Part shown: positions 1 to 5,018 of the stretch, one piece after another | Layout: every line of letters begins with the position of its first letter | How positions within the stretch are numbered: the stretch's first letter is position 1 | DNA from: Bacillota bacterium | GTDB taxonomy: Bacteria > Bacillota > Clostridia > Oscillospirales > Acutalibacteraceae | Direction of reading: 5' to 3' | NCBI GenBank assembly: GCA_023401495.1 | Contig: JAEXDU010000185.1 | Coordinates: 1-5,018 of the forward strand | Length of the DNA: 5,018 nt | The notes under the pieces: model-generated | Databases searched by the model: none | Seen by the model: the letters and a program-made list of their open reading frames with translations, nothing else | Told to the model about the DNA's origin: nothing | Program-made: the position numbers and the translations under genes

Positions 1-704
1 ATGCAGGCCAGGCGCTCAAGACCCATGCCGGTATCGATGTTCGGGTGATCCAGAGGGGTGTAGGTGCCCTTTCCGTCACTGTCGAACTGGGTGAACACCA
101 GGTTCCAGAACTCCACATAGCGGTCGCAGTCGCAGCCTGGGCCGCAGGTGGGCGAACCGCAGCCGTACTGCTCGCCGCGGTCAAAATGAAGCTCGGAGCA
201 GGGGCCGCAGGGGCCGGAGCCGTGCTCCCAGAAATTATCCTCTTTGCCAAGGCGCACAATGCGGTCGGGAGAAACGCCGACCTCTTTCGTCCAGATTTCG
301 AACGCTTCGTCGTCGTCCTGATAAATTGTGACCCATACGAGGTCCTCGGGCAGGGCCATCACCTTGGTACAGAACTCCCACGCCCAGGCCGTTGCCTCGT
401 GCTTAAAGTAATCGCCGAACGAGAAATTGCCGAGCATCTCAAAATAGGTGCCGTGGCGCGCGGTAATGCCGACGCGCTCAATATCCGGCGTGCGGATGCA
501 CTTCTGGCAGGTGGTCACGCGTTTTCTGGGGGGCGTCACCTCACCCGTAAAATACTTTTTCATGGGCGCCATGCCGGAGTTGATCAGCAAAAGGCTGTTG
601 TCTCCGCTCGGTACCAAAGAAAAGCTCTTCAGCCGCAAACGTCCTTTCGATTCAAAAAAAGACAGATACTTTTCGCGAATCTCGTTCAATCCTGTCCACT
701 GCAT
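1..704 (-). CDS. alaS: Alanyl-tRNA synthetase, N-terminal part (runs off left edge)
   Basis: This cytoplasmic class II synthetase charges tRNA-Ala with alanine using ATP. The visible 234 codons cover most of the catalytic core; the full protein is usually about 870-880 residues, so the editing and oligomerisation domains lie outside the window. Motif 1 is seen around residues 43-54 (NSGMAPMKKYFTG). Motif 2 is around 83-101 (ARHGTYFEMLGNFSFGDYFK), nearly invariant in the family. Motif 3 is at 226-231 (GMGLER) close to the window edge. Residues 66-69 form a CxxC pair, and residues 182-193 form a four-cysteine cluster (C182, C187, C191, C193) just before the conserved DRYVEFWNLVF. The stretch TPDIERVG before motif 2 resembles clostridial enzymes rather than the E. 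coli form. The ATG at 704-702 is chosen because the homology begins there and AGGAGAG lies upstream. Expression is governed by the T-box leader described separately. Identification is secure; the gene is cut by the window, not broken. Confidence 0.98.
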   Translation of the reverse strand, partial: MQWTGLNEIREKYLSFFESKGRLRLKSFSLVPSGDNSLLLINSGMAPMKKYFTGEVTPPRKRVTTCQKCIRTPDIERVGITARHGTYFEMLGNFSFGDYFKHEATAWAWEFCTKVMALPEDLVWVTIYQDDDEAFEIWTKEVGVSPDRIVRLGKEDNFWEHGSGPCGPCSELHFDRGEQYGCGSPTCGPGCDCDRYVEFWNLVFTQFDSDGKGTYTPLDHPNIDTGMGLERLAC

Positions 705-713
705 GATTCTTAA

Positions 714-720
714 CTCTCCT
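714..720 (-). promoter_or_regulatory. Ribosome binding site of alaS
   Basis: AGGAGAG reads on the minus strand upstream of the alaS ATG. The GGAG core is 11 bases from the start codon, slightly long but workable, and it supports the start at 704. Confidence 0.75.
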
Positions 721-730
721 GTCTGATCGT

Positions 731-822
731 AATTCCACTTGAAAAAAGCCGTTGATTTCTTCCCTCACCTAGGCGGGAAAGAAATTTCTGTTTCTTCAAT
801 AAAGTCACTTTTCAAGTGAATT
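731..822 (-). repeat. Nested inverted repeat in the alaS leader, downstream of the T-box terminator
   Basis: Plus-strand aattccacttgaaaa (731-745) and ttttcaagtgaatt (809-822) are reverse complements except for one extra base. They enclose a second hairpin at 755-785 whose arms are ATTTCTTTCCC and GGGAAGAAAT with one bulged T on the transcribed strand. The right arm can instead fold locally as tcactt-ttc-aagtga (805-819), so the long and short pairings exclude each other. On the transcribed strand the 755-785 hairpin is followed 7 bases later by six T residues (746-741), which is a poor but possible intrinsic terminator. The role is unknown: RNA stability, a second attenuator or a small repeat element are all possible. 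The pairing is seen directly; function is not shown. Confidence 0.6.
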
Positions 823-863
823 GACTGCAATTGAAATGGGTGCGCGGCAAACCATGGAAGCAC

Positions 864-909
864 AAAAAAACAGACCTCCACCGCCCGAAATGGGACGGAG
901 AAAGCCCGT
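864..909 (-). terminator. T-box attenuator: intrinsic terminator of the alaS leader
   Basis: On the minus strand an arm starting ACGGGC (909 to 892) pairs with GGGCGGTGGAGGTCTGT (886 to 870) around the loop ATTTC, with one bulged T and one T-T mismatch, followed directly by a run of T residues (870 to 864). Its left arm contains CCGTCCC, which is also needed by the antiterminator, so the two folds compete. This is the standard T-box arrangement. It would also catch read-through from the upstream penicillin-binding protein gene. Confidence 0.88.
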
Positions 910-1120
910 GGTACCACCCAAATTGCGCAAACCGCGCCACTCAAGCCCCTTAACGCGGGGAACGTCCGGATTCTTCACCCGGCAGCTGCGGGAGGGGCCT
1001 GCTGCCCGCCGCTCGCAAGGGTCTTTCAGCCAAACCGGCACTGTGCCGGCGGAACCCTCTCTCTGCTGCGAAACACGAAAACAGCTTCTTTCCCATATAC
1101 GCCTTTTTTCTATCAAAATC
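864..1120 (-). ncRNA. T-box riboswitch leader, tRNA-Ala responsive
   Basis: The leader carries the T-box core TGGGTGGTACCACG (917-904 region), matching the family consensus AGGGTGGNACCRCG at all but the first base. The antiterminator can be drawn fully. GGG (919-917) pairs with CCC (894-892). The tRNA-acceptor bulge TGGTACC is at 916-910. ACGG (909-906) pairs with CCGT (898-895). The bulge TGGT complements an ACCA tail, consistent with the A discriminator base of tRNA-Ala. Upstream, AGAGAG (1064-1059) sits beside a stem AGGGTT/GACCCT (1058-1053 with 1023-1018) that carries a CCGGC/GCCGG hairpin and the sequence GGCTGAAAG, as in Stem I of the family. Uncharged tRNA should stabilise the antiterminator and allow alaS transcription. 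The specifier triplet is not resolved: several GCN alanine codons occur at 1012-1000, and the specifier loop cannot be placed with confidence by eye. The 5' end is inferred from the promoter. Confidence 0.93.
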
Positions 1121-1126
1121 GCTTTT

Positions 1127-1156
1127 ATTATACTCCCGAATTCCAGCCGTTGTCAA
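1127..1156 (-). promoter_or_regulatory. Sigma-A type promoter of the alaS T-box leader
   Basis: A perfect -35 TTGACA (1156-1151) and a perfect -10 TATAAT (1132-1127) on the minus strand are separated by 18 bases. The start of transcription would be near 1120, about 415 bases before the alaS ATG. The -35 box contains the TGA stop codon (1155-1153) of the upstream penicillin-binding protein gene, so promoter and coding end share bases. Confidence 0.9.
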
Positions 1157-2751
1157 TTGGTTTTTGAGATCAGAGCATTCGCAATTTCCTGAAAAACCGG
1201 GGCCCCGTCGCTGGCGCCCTGCGCGTTCTCGGAAAGCACCACAATGCTGTAGCGCGGGCTTTCGAGCGGGAAGAATCCCGTGTACCAGCCCTGCACAATC
1301 TCTTTGTCGCCTTCAAACTGCCCGGTCTGAGCCGTTCCCGTTTTCACCCCGGCCCCGCCGAGCACCGGCTTGCCCTTTTTCGCCGTGCCATCCTCTACCG
1401 CCACGCCCATAAACTGCCGCAGCTGCGCCGCCGTATCCTGCGACATCACCCGCACGGATTCCGCCTGTTTCGCCGCCTCTACATACTGCAGATTTTCATC
1501 CACCAGCCCCTGCACAAGGCTGGGTGGCGTATACAGTCCGCCAGAGGCCACCGCGTTCATCAGCCCGGCAATCTGCACCGGCGTCGCGGTCAGAACGCCC
1601 TGTCCAAACGAAAAGTTCGCCAGCGCGCGCGGCACCAGAAGCTCATCTTTCTCCGGCAGATTCCCCGCCGCAGAGGCATACCCCGGCGCCAAGGTCAGGC
1701 TCTGACCAAAACCGAGAGACTTTGCCATACTGAGAAAGGTCTCGTTCGGCACCTGCTGCATCAGCTTTACAAAGTAGGTATTGCACGACTGCGCGATCGC
1801 GCCCTGCATATCCAGCGTGCCGTGCGCCTTGCCGTTATAACAGTGGTACACGCCCCCGCCCACTTCAATTCCGCCGGTACAGGTAAAGGTGGTACTCGGC
1901 GAAACGCCGCTCTCGAGCGCCGCGGCCGCGGAAACCACCTTAAATACCGAGCCGACGCTGTAAGCAGAAATCGCGCGGTTCAAAAGCGGGGAATCCGGAT
2001 TATCCAGCGCCGACTGCAGATCGTTCGGCGAAAAATCCGGCAGGCTGACCATCGCGCGGATTTTCCCGCTCGGCACCTCGGTAACGACGACGGCTCCCTT
2101 TTTCAGGTATTTTTTTGCCGACTGCTCTGCCAGCGCCTGAATCTCGGCATCCAGCGTCAGCACGACACCCTTTTTATTTTTATTTGAGGTATCGGTTATC
2201 TCTTTATTCTCTCCCGGCAGGATCCGGTTGACCGCATCCACCCGGTAGCTGACTGCGACCTCTCCCGGATCGCCGGATAAAAATTCCTGATACGCCTTTT
2301 CAATTCCCGCTACGCCCGTGCCGCTCCCGTCCAGATAGCCGATCACGTTGGCGGCGATCTGTTCGCTCGTGCCATAGCGGCGGTTCGTTTCAAAGGTGTC
2401 GATCCCATCCGCCGAAACGGCCTTCGGCAGCCCCAGCAGGAACGGCTTTCCTTTTGTCAAAAGCGTATACACTTCTTCCATCCGCGCGCGGGGAAGAACA
2501 TCCGCCAGCGCGGAGGCTGACTCCGGCGTAGGGTTGATCACAGCCGTATATCCCTTCTCAGTTCCCGTAAGCGGATTGAGTTTTGTATCGTAAATGGTGC
2601 CGCGGCCCGAGGCTACCGTCAAACGGTAGCTGCTCTGGCGGTCGGCGGTTTCGGCAAGCTGACTGCCCGTAGCAATGTGATACAGGTTCATCAGAAGCAG
2701 AAACATGCAGACCATAAAAATGGAAAAAAACGCTGCAACGCGCTTGCTCAT
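1153..2751 (-). CDS. Class B penicillin-binding protein (peptidoglycan D,D-transpeptidase)
   Basis: This 532-residue membrane-anchored enzyme should cross-link peptidoglycan stem peptides outside the cell and be acylated by beta-lactams. A single hydrophobic segment at about residues 6-27 anchors it. The dimerisation region starts with the conserved SGRGTIYD (48-55) and includes AGIEKAYQEFLSG (148-160). The transpeptidase domain, about 215-530, has all three active-site motifs: SVFK (catalytic S268, K271), SCN (322-324) and KTGTA (470-474). There are no PASTA repeats, and the size is that of a short PBP2/SpoVD-like protein. The residue before GS in the first motif is V, not the proline common in PGSxFK forms. 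The start is supported by GGGAGG (2765-2760), 8 bases from the ATG. No rodA/ftsW-type partner or other wall gene is visible, so whether it serves elongation, division or sporulation cannot be told. It is co-oriented with alaS downstream and divergent from the diguanylate cyclase. I saw no convincing promoter for it. Family assignment is firm; the exact subtype is open. Confidence 0.95.
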   Translation of the reverse strand: MSKRVAAFFSIFMVCMFLLLMNLYHIATGSQLAETADRQSSYRLTVASGRGTIYDTKLNPLTGTEKGYTAVINPTPESASALADVLPRARMEEVYTLLTKGKPFLLGLPKAVSADGIDTFETNRRYGTSEQIAANVIGYLDGSGTGVAGIEKAYQEFLSGDPGEVAVSYRVDAVNRILPGENKEITDTSNKNKKGVVLTLDAEIQALAEQSAKKYLKKGAVVVTEVPSGKIRAMVSLPDFSPNDLQSALDNPDSPLLNRAISAYSVGSVFKVVSAAAALESGVSPSTTFTCTGGIEVGGGVYHCYNGKAHGTLDMQGAIAQSCNTYFVKLMQQVPNETFLSMAKSLGFGQSLTLAPGYASAAGNLPEKDELLVPRALANFSFGQGVLTATPVQIAGLMNAVASGGLYTPPSLVQGLVDENLQYVEAAKQAESVRVMSQDTAAQLRQFMGVAVEDGTAKKGKPVLGGAGVKTGTAQTGQFEGDKEIVQGWYTGFFPLESPRYSIVVLSENAQGASDGAPVFQEIANALISKTN

Positions 2752-2944
2752 CCCGAATCCCTCCCGTTTCTTAGCATATCCAGAAACAGGAAGCTTTAAT
2801 CAGCACAAAGCGGTACGAAAAACACCATATCCCGCTCAAAACCCCATTTTTCGAGCTTGATCTGTTTCAGTTACTGCGAATCTACTGGGGGATCAGATCC
2901 CGCTGTTTTCCGGAATAGAAAAACATCCGAAATTGCAGAAAAAG

Positions 2945-2963
2945 AAAAATAAAATTTATTTTT
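2945..2963. repeat. Perfect 19-base A/T palindrome
   Basis: aaaaataaa (2945-2953) and tttattttt (2955-2963) are exact reverse complements around a central a. It lies about 31 bases upstream of the -35 box of the cyclase promoter. It might be a regulator site or curved A-tract DNA; the lack of G or C makes chance a real possibility. Confidence 0.5.
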
Positions 2964-2993
2964 GTTATTTAAGCTTTCTATGCAATTCACCAC

Positions 2994-3022
2994 TTTACAT
3001 CATCAATTGATTGATATATATT
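2994..3022 (+). promoter_or_regulatory. Probable sigma-A promoter of the diguanylate cyclase gene
   Basis: TTTACA (2994-2999) and TATATT (3017-3022) are separated by exactly 17 bases in AT-rich DNA. Each hexamer differs from consensus by one base. Transcription would start near 3029, giving a leader of about 160 bases. The spacer contains the perfect palindrome ATCAATTGAT (3002-3011), a possible repressor site. Confidence 0.65.
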
Positions 3023-3032
3023 CATAGTAAAA

Positions 3033-3051
3033 GAAACTGAATGGCAGTTTC
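3033..3051 (+). repeat. Hairpin near the 5' end of the cyclase leader
   Basis: GAAACTG (3033-3039) and CAGTTTC (3045-3051) pair perfectly around the loop AATGG. It would form within a few bases of the predicted transcript start. No T run follows, so it is not a terminator; it could stabilise the 5' end of the mRNA. Confidence 0.5.
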
Positions 3052-3175
3052 AGAACCTCGCATAAAGCGTGGAAACCCCACCCTGCGTGCAGATCAGGAT
3101 TTCGGACCAAAGCGGAACAAACTCCGCCAATTTTCGGAATGCTGATGCAGATCCAGCCAACGCCTTCAGGATTCG

Positions 3176-3182
3176 AAGGAGG
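3176..3182 (+). promoter_or_regulatory. Ribosome binding site that fixes the cyclase start
   Basis: AAGGAGG, a near-complete anti-16S match, lies 9 bases before the ATG at 3192. The frame stays open upstream to a GTG at 3069, but that codon has no ribosome binding site. The added 41 residues have no domain character, so the ATG at 3192 is preferred. Confidence 0.9.
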
Positions 3183-3191
3183 AAAAACAAG

Positions 3192-4106
3192 ATGGGATTT
3201 CAAATCAATGAAGATCATTATCGGCTTATTTTCGAAAACAGTCAGGACGCGATTCTGATCACAAGCCCAAGGGGAAAAATCTACCGGGCCAATCCGGCGG
3301 CCTGCCGCCTGTTTTTAAGAACAGAGGAAGAGCTGTGCCGCGCGGGACGAGCCGGGATCATTGACCTGGGCGACCCCAAGCTGGCGCTCGCGATGCAGGA
3401 GCGCGAAAGGCTGGGAAAAACCCGAAAAGAGCTGACCTTTATCAAAGGTGACGGCAGCAAATTCGTTGCCGACTACATCTCCTCACTTTTTCAGGACAAG
3501 GACGGTGTGCGGCTCGCCGTGCTTTCCATCCGCGACATGACAACCTACAAGCAGGCTGAGGCCAACCTGCGCAGAAGCCAGGAGGAAAACGAGTTTCTGG
3601 CGATGCACGATTTTCTGACCGGGGCGCTCAACCGCAGAAGCTTTGTGGAACTGCTGAACGCCGAAATGAACAGAGCCCGGTGGGAAAACCTGCCGCTGAC
3701 CCTTGTGATTGCGGATATCGACTATTTTAAAAACATCAACGACACCTATGGCCACATCGGCGGCGATGTGGTACTCAAGCGGTTCACGGAGTGCCTTTCA
3801 TCGAATCTGCGCCCGCATGACTTTCTGGGGCGGTTCGGCGGCGATGAGTTTGTCATCTGCCTGCCAAATACAGACCTTGAGGATGCTCTGGCGCATTTGG
3901 AGCATCTTCGCCAGCAGGTGGAATATCTAGAGGTTTACCACAACTCGCAGCGGATCGAGCTGACCGCAAGCTTTGGAGCGGCGGTGTATTACAGAGAATT
4001 TGGGGTGGATACGGACGCCTACCTTGCCAGGGCAGATGACTTTCTGTACCGGGCAAAGCTGGTCCGGAACTGCGTGTGCAGCGAAGATTCGGAGAAGATT
4101 GGGTGA
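3192..4106 (+). CDS. PAS-GGDEF diguanylate cyclase
   Basis: This 304-residue soluble protein should make the second messenger c-di-GMP from two GTP molecules. An N-terminal PAS sensor domain (about residues 8-118, beginning HYRLIFENSQDAILI and ending LSIRDMTTYKQAE) is joined by a short helical, probably coiled-coil linker (118-137) to a GGDEF domain (about 138-292). The GGDEF domain starts with DFLTGALNRRSF and has the metal and substrate residues DIDYFKNIND (175-184). The signature GGDEF is intact at 216-220. RPHD (207-210), five residues before the signature, is a canonical RxxD inhibitory site, so product inhibition is expected. No membrane segment or signal peptide is seen, so the PAS domain should sense an intracellular cue, whose nature cannot be read from sequence. 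The closing motif is slightly degenerate: AKLVRN, where AKxxGRN is usual. There is no EAL or HD-GYP partner in the window. The gene is monocistronic, with its own promoter and terminator. Confidence 0.95.
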   Translation: MGFQINEDHYRLIFENSQDAILITSPRGKIYRANPAACRLFLRTEEELCRAGRAGIIDLGDPKLALAMQERERLGKTRKELTFIKGDGSKFVADYISSLFQDKDGVRLAVLSIRDMTTYKQAEANLRRSQEENEFLAMHDFLTGALNRRSFVELLNAEMNRARWENLPLTLVIADIDYFKNINDTYGHIGGDVVLKRFTECLSSNLRPHDFLGRFGGDEFVICLPNTDLEDALAHLEHLRQQVEYLEVYHNSQRIELTASFGAAVYYREFGVDTDAYLARADDFLYRAKLVRNCVCSEDSEKIG

Positions 4107-4160
4107 TCCGGCTTTAAAAAGCCCGGTGCAATATATAGTCTGATACGATTCCAGTCAATA

Positions 4161-4196
4161 AAAAGAGGCAGGACGGATTGCCGTCCTGCCTCTTTT
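4161..4196. terminator. Strong bidirectional intrinsic terminator
   Basis: Arms aaaagaggcaggacgg (4161-4176) and ccgtcctgcctctttt (4181-4196) pair perfectly over 16 bases around the loop attg. The A-rich left end and T-rich right end give a U tract in both directions. It ends the rightward cyclase transcript, and the leftward dehydrogenase transcript whose stop codon is only 3 bases away. Confidence 0.95.
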
Positions 4197-4199
4197 CAA

Positions 4200-5018
4200 T
4201 TATTCATAATGCTTGATTAAAGCCTGCGTGCCCAAATCACCATATCCGGCATCTTCCAGCTCTTTCGAATTGGAAAGAGTCTGCCGCAGAACAGCAAGGT
4301 CAAGGCCCACGGCATCAGCTTCTTCCAAAGCAAGCTTTATATCCTTGACAAAATGCTTTAAAAAGAACCCGGGAGCATAATCACCGTCCATCATTTTAGG
4401 GGCGAGGGAGCTAAGCTGCCTGCTTGCGGCAGACCCGGTAGAAACAGAATCAAACACCGTCTGCAAATCAAGCCCCTGTGCCTTAGCATAGGCCAGCGCT
4501 TCGCAGATACCAGAAAGCGTACCCGCAATGATAATTTGATTCGCCAGCTTGGCGTGCTGGCCGCATCCGGCCTTTCCGTGGTAGCGGATGTTTTCGCCCA
4601 TCGCCTGAAACAGCGGCAAGCACGCTTCGTAATCTTTCTGTTCGCCGCCAACCATAATAGAAAGGGTTCCGCTGCGGGCGCCGCGGTCACCGCCGGTGAC
4701 CGGAGCGTCTATCATATGATATCCCCTTGCGGTACCCGCTTCACTCAGTCTTTTTGCCAAAGCAGGGCTGGTAGTCGTCATATCAATCAGATATGCACCA
4801 GCGCCGGCACTGCTTAAAATATTGTTTTCCGCAAAGTAGACTTCCTCAACATCCTTGGGAAACCCCACCATGGTGATAACCGCCTCGCATCCCTCGACAC
4901 AGTCCCGTATGGTTTCGTGAAAGATGGCTCCCTCATGAATAACATCCTCCACTTTGGCTTTTGTACGGGCATAGATATGCAGTTCAAAGCCCGCCTTCAT
5001 CAAATTGCGGACCATGGA
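4200..5018 (-). CDS. 3-hydroxyisobutyrate dehydrogenase / tartronate semialdehyde reductase family oxidoreductase, 5' end outside window
   Basis: This NAD(P)-dependent beta-hydroxyacid dehydrogenase interconverts a small 3-hydroxyacid and its semialdehyde. Residue numbers count from the first visible Met (5015-5013). The frame is open to the edge, and the codon before that Met is Ser, reading SMVRNLMKAGF. This matches the family just after the glycine-rich GxGxMG nucleotide loop, so about 15 residues are missing and this Met is internal. The rest of the Rossmann fold is present, including ITMVGFPKDVEEV (47-59). The substrate-binding signature is DAPVTGGDRGARSGTL (103-118). The catalytic lysine is K157 in GCGQHAKLANQ; Q in place of the second N of the usual KxxNN is shared with tartronate semialdehyde reductases (GarR type). 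The C-terminal helical domain includes FVKDIKLALEEADAVGL (222-238). Visible length, 272 codons, fits a family of 290-300 residues. The true substrate cannot be assigned, because 3-hydroxyisobutyrate, tartronate semialdehyde and succinic semialdehyde enzymes are close in sequence. Its operon partners, if any, lie to the right. Confidence 0.93.
   Translation of the reverse strand, partial: SMVRNLMKAGFELHIYARTKAKVEDVIHEGAIFHETIRDCVEGCEAVITMVGFPKDVEEVYFAENNILSSAGAGAYLIDMTTTSPALAKRLSEAGTARGYHMIDAPVTGGDRGARSGTLSIMVGGEQKDYEACLPLFQAMGENIRYHGKAGCGQHAKLANQIIIAGTLSGICEALAYAKAQGLDLQTVFDSVSTGSAASRQLSSLAPKMMDGDYAPGFFLKHFVKDIKLALEEADAVGLDLAVLRQTLSNSKELEDAGYGDLGTQALIKHYE

Larger units (their letters stand above)
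2752..3191. other. Divergent intergenic region, 440 bases, no gene seen
   Basis: This spacer lies between the start of the penicillin-binding protein gene and the start of the diguanylate cyclase gene. It is AT-rich around 2940-3035 and holds a good rightward promoter (2994-3022). There are perfect palindromes at 2889-2901 and 2945-2963, and a 10-base palindrome inside the promoter spacer. The presumed 5' leader of the cyclase mRNA has two small hairpins, at 3033-3051 and 3112-3127. I could not match the leader to a known riboswitch class, including the c-di-GMP types. Open frames here lack ribosome binding sites and protein-like composition. Confidence 0.7.

Noticed and set aside
45..713. 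Long plus-strand open frame
   Set aside because: It is antisense to the unmistakable alaS coding sequence, shows no recognisable domain and has no ribosome binding site.
805..1192. Open frames on both strands between alaS and the penicillin-binding protein gene
   Set aside because: They overlie the T-box leader and terminator; composition follows the RNA structure and there is no protein-like motif or ribosome binding site.
2761..2880. Possible promoter for the penicillin-binding protein gene (for example TTGAGC near 2840 on the minus strand)
   Set aside because: No acceptable -10 hexamer at 16-18 bases; not supported well enough to annotate.
3069..3191. Upstream GTG start extending the cyclase by 41 residues
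   Set aside because: There is no ribosome binding site before the GTG, while AAGGAGG lies 9 bases before the ATG at 3192; the extra residues are not part of the PAS domain.
3030..3191. c-di-GMP riboswitch in front of the diguanylate cyclase
   Set aside because: The conserved aptamer elements could not be found by eye; kept only as an item to test.
4108..4126. Hairpin ccggctt/aagcccgg just after the cyclase stop codon
   Set aside because: One bulged base and no T run after it; the strong terminator at 4161-4196 explains transcript ending.

Overview
The window reads as a chromosomal segment from a Gram-positive, low-to-mid-GC Firmicute, most likely a clostridial relative (Clostridia/Oscillospiraceae type). 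The evidence is a T-box tRNA-sensing leader in front of alanyl-tRNA synthetase, strong AGGAGG-type ribosome binding sites, sigma-A-like promoters and a class B penicillin-binding protein. Coding DNA looks moderately GC-rich and the spacers between genes are AT-rich. Nothing suggests a phage, plasmid, insertion sequence or CRISPR array; the region looks like ordinary core and housekeeping genome.

Layout from left to right. Positions 1-704 (minus strand) hold the first 234 codons of alaS, which runs off the left edge. Positions 705-1156 hold its control region: a sigma-A promoter whose -35 box overlaps the stop codon of the next gene, a T-box riboswitch with a clear antiterminator/terminator pair, and a further nested inverted repeat between the T-box terminator and the alaS ribosome binding site. 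Positions 1153-2751 (minus strand) encode a complete class B penicillin-binding transpeptidase without PASTA domains. Positions 2752-3191 are a 440-base divergent spacer with a promoter for the rightward gene, two perfect palindromes and several small hairpins. Positions 3192-4106 (plus strand) encode a soluble PAS-GGDEF diguanylate cyclase with an intact active site and inhibitory site. A near-perfect bidirectional terminator at 4161-4196 separates it from a convergent gene at 4200-5018 (minus strand). That gene is a 3-hydroxyisobutyrate dehydrogenase / tartronate-semialdehyde-reductase family enzyme whose first residues lie beyond the right edge.

Functionally these are separate units: alanine charging controlled by uncharged tRNA-Ala, cell-wall cross-linking, c-di-GMP synthesis and a small oxidoreductase. 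The one clear linkage is between the penicillin-binding protein and alaS. They are co-oriented, no other terminator lies between them, and the T-box attenuator would therefore also meet transcripts reading through from the penicillin-binding protein gene. I did not find convincing evidence of a previously undescribed system; the most notable non-coding structures are the extra inverted repeat in the alaS leader and the palindromes around the diguanylate cyclase promoter.
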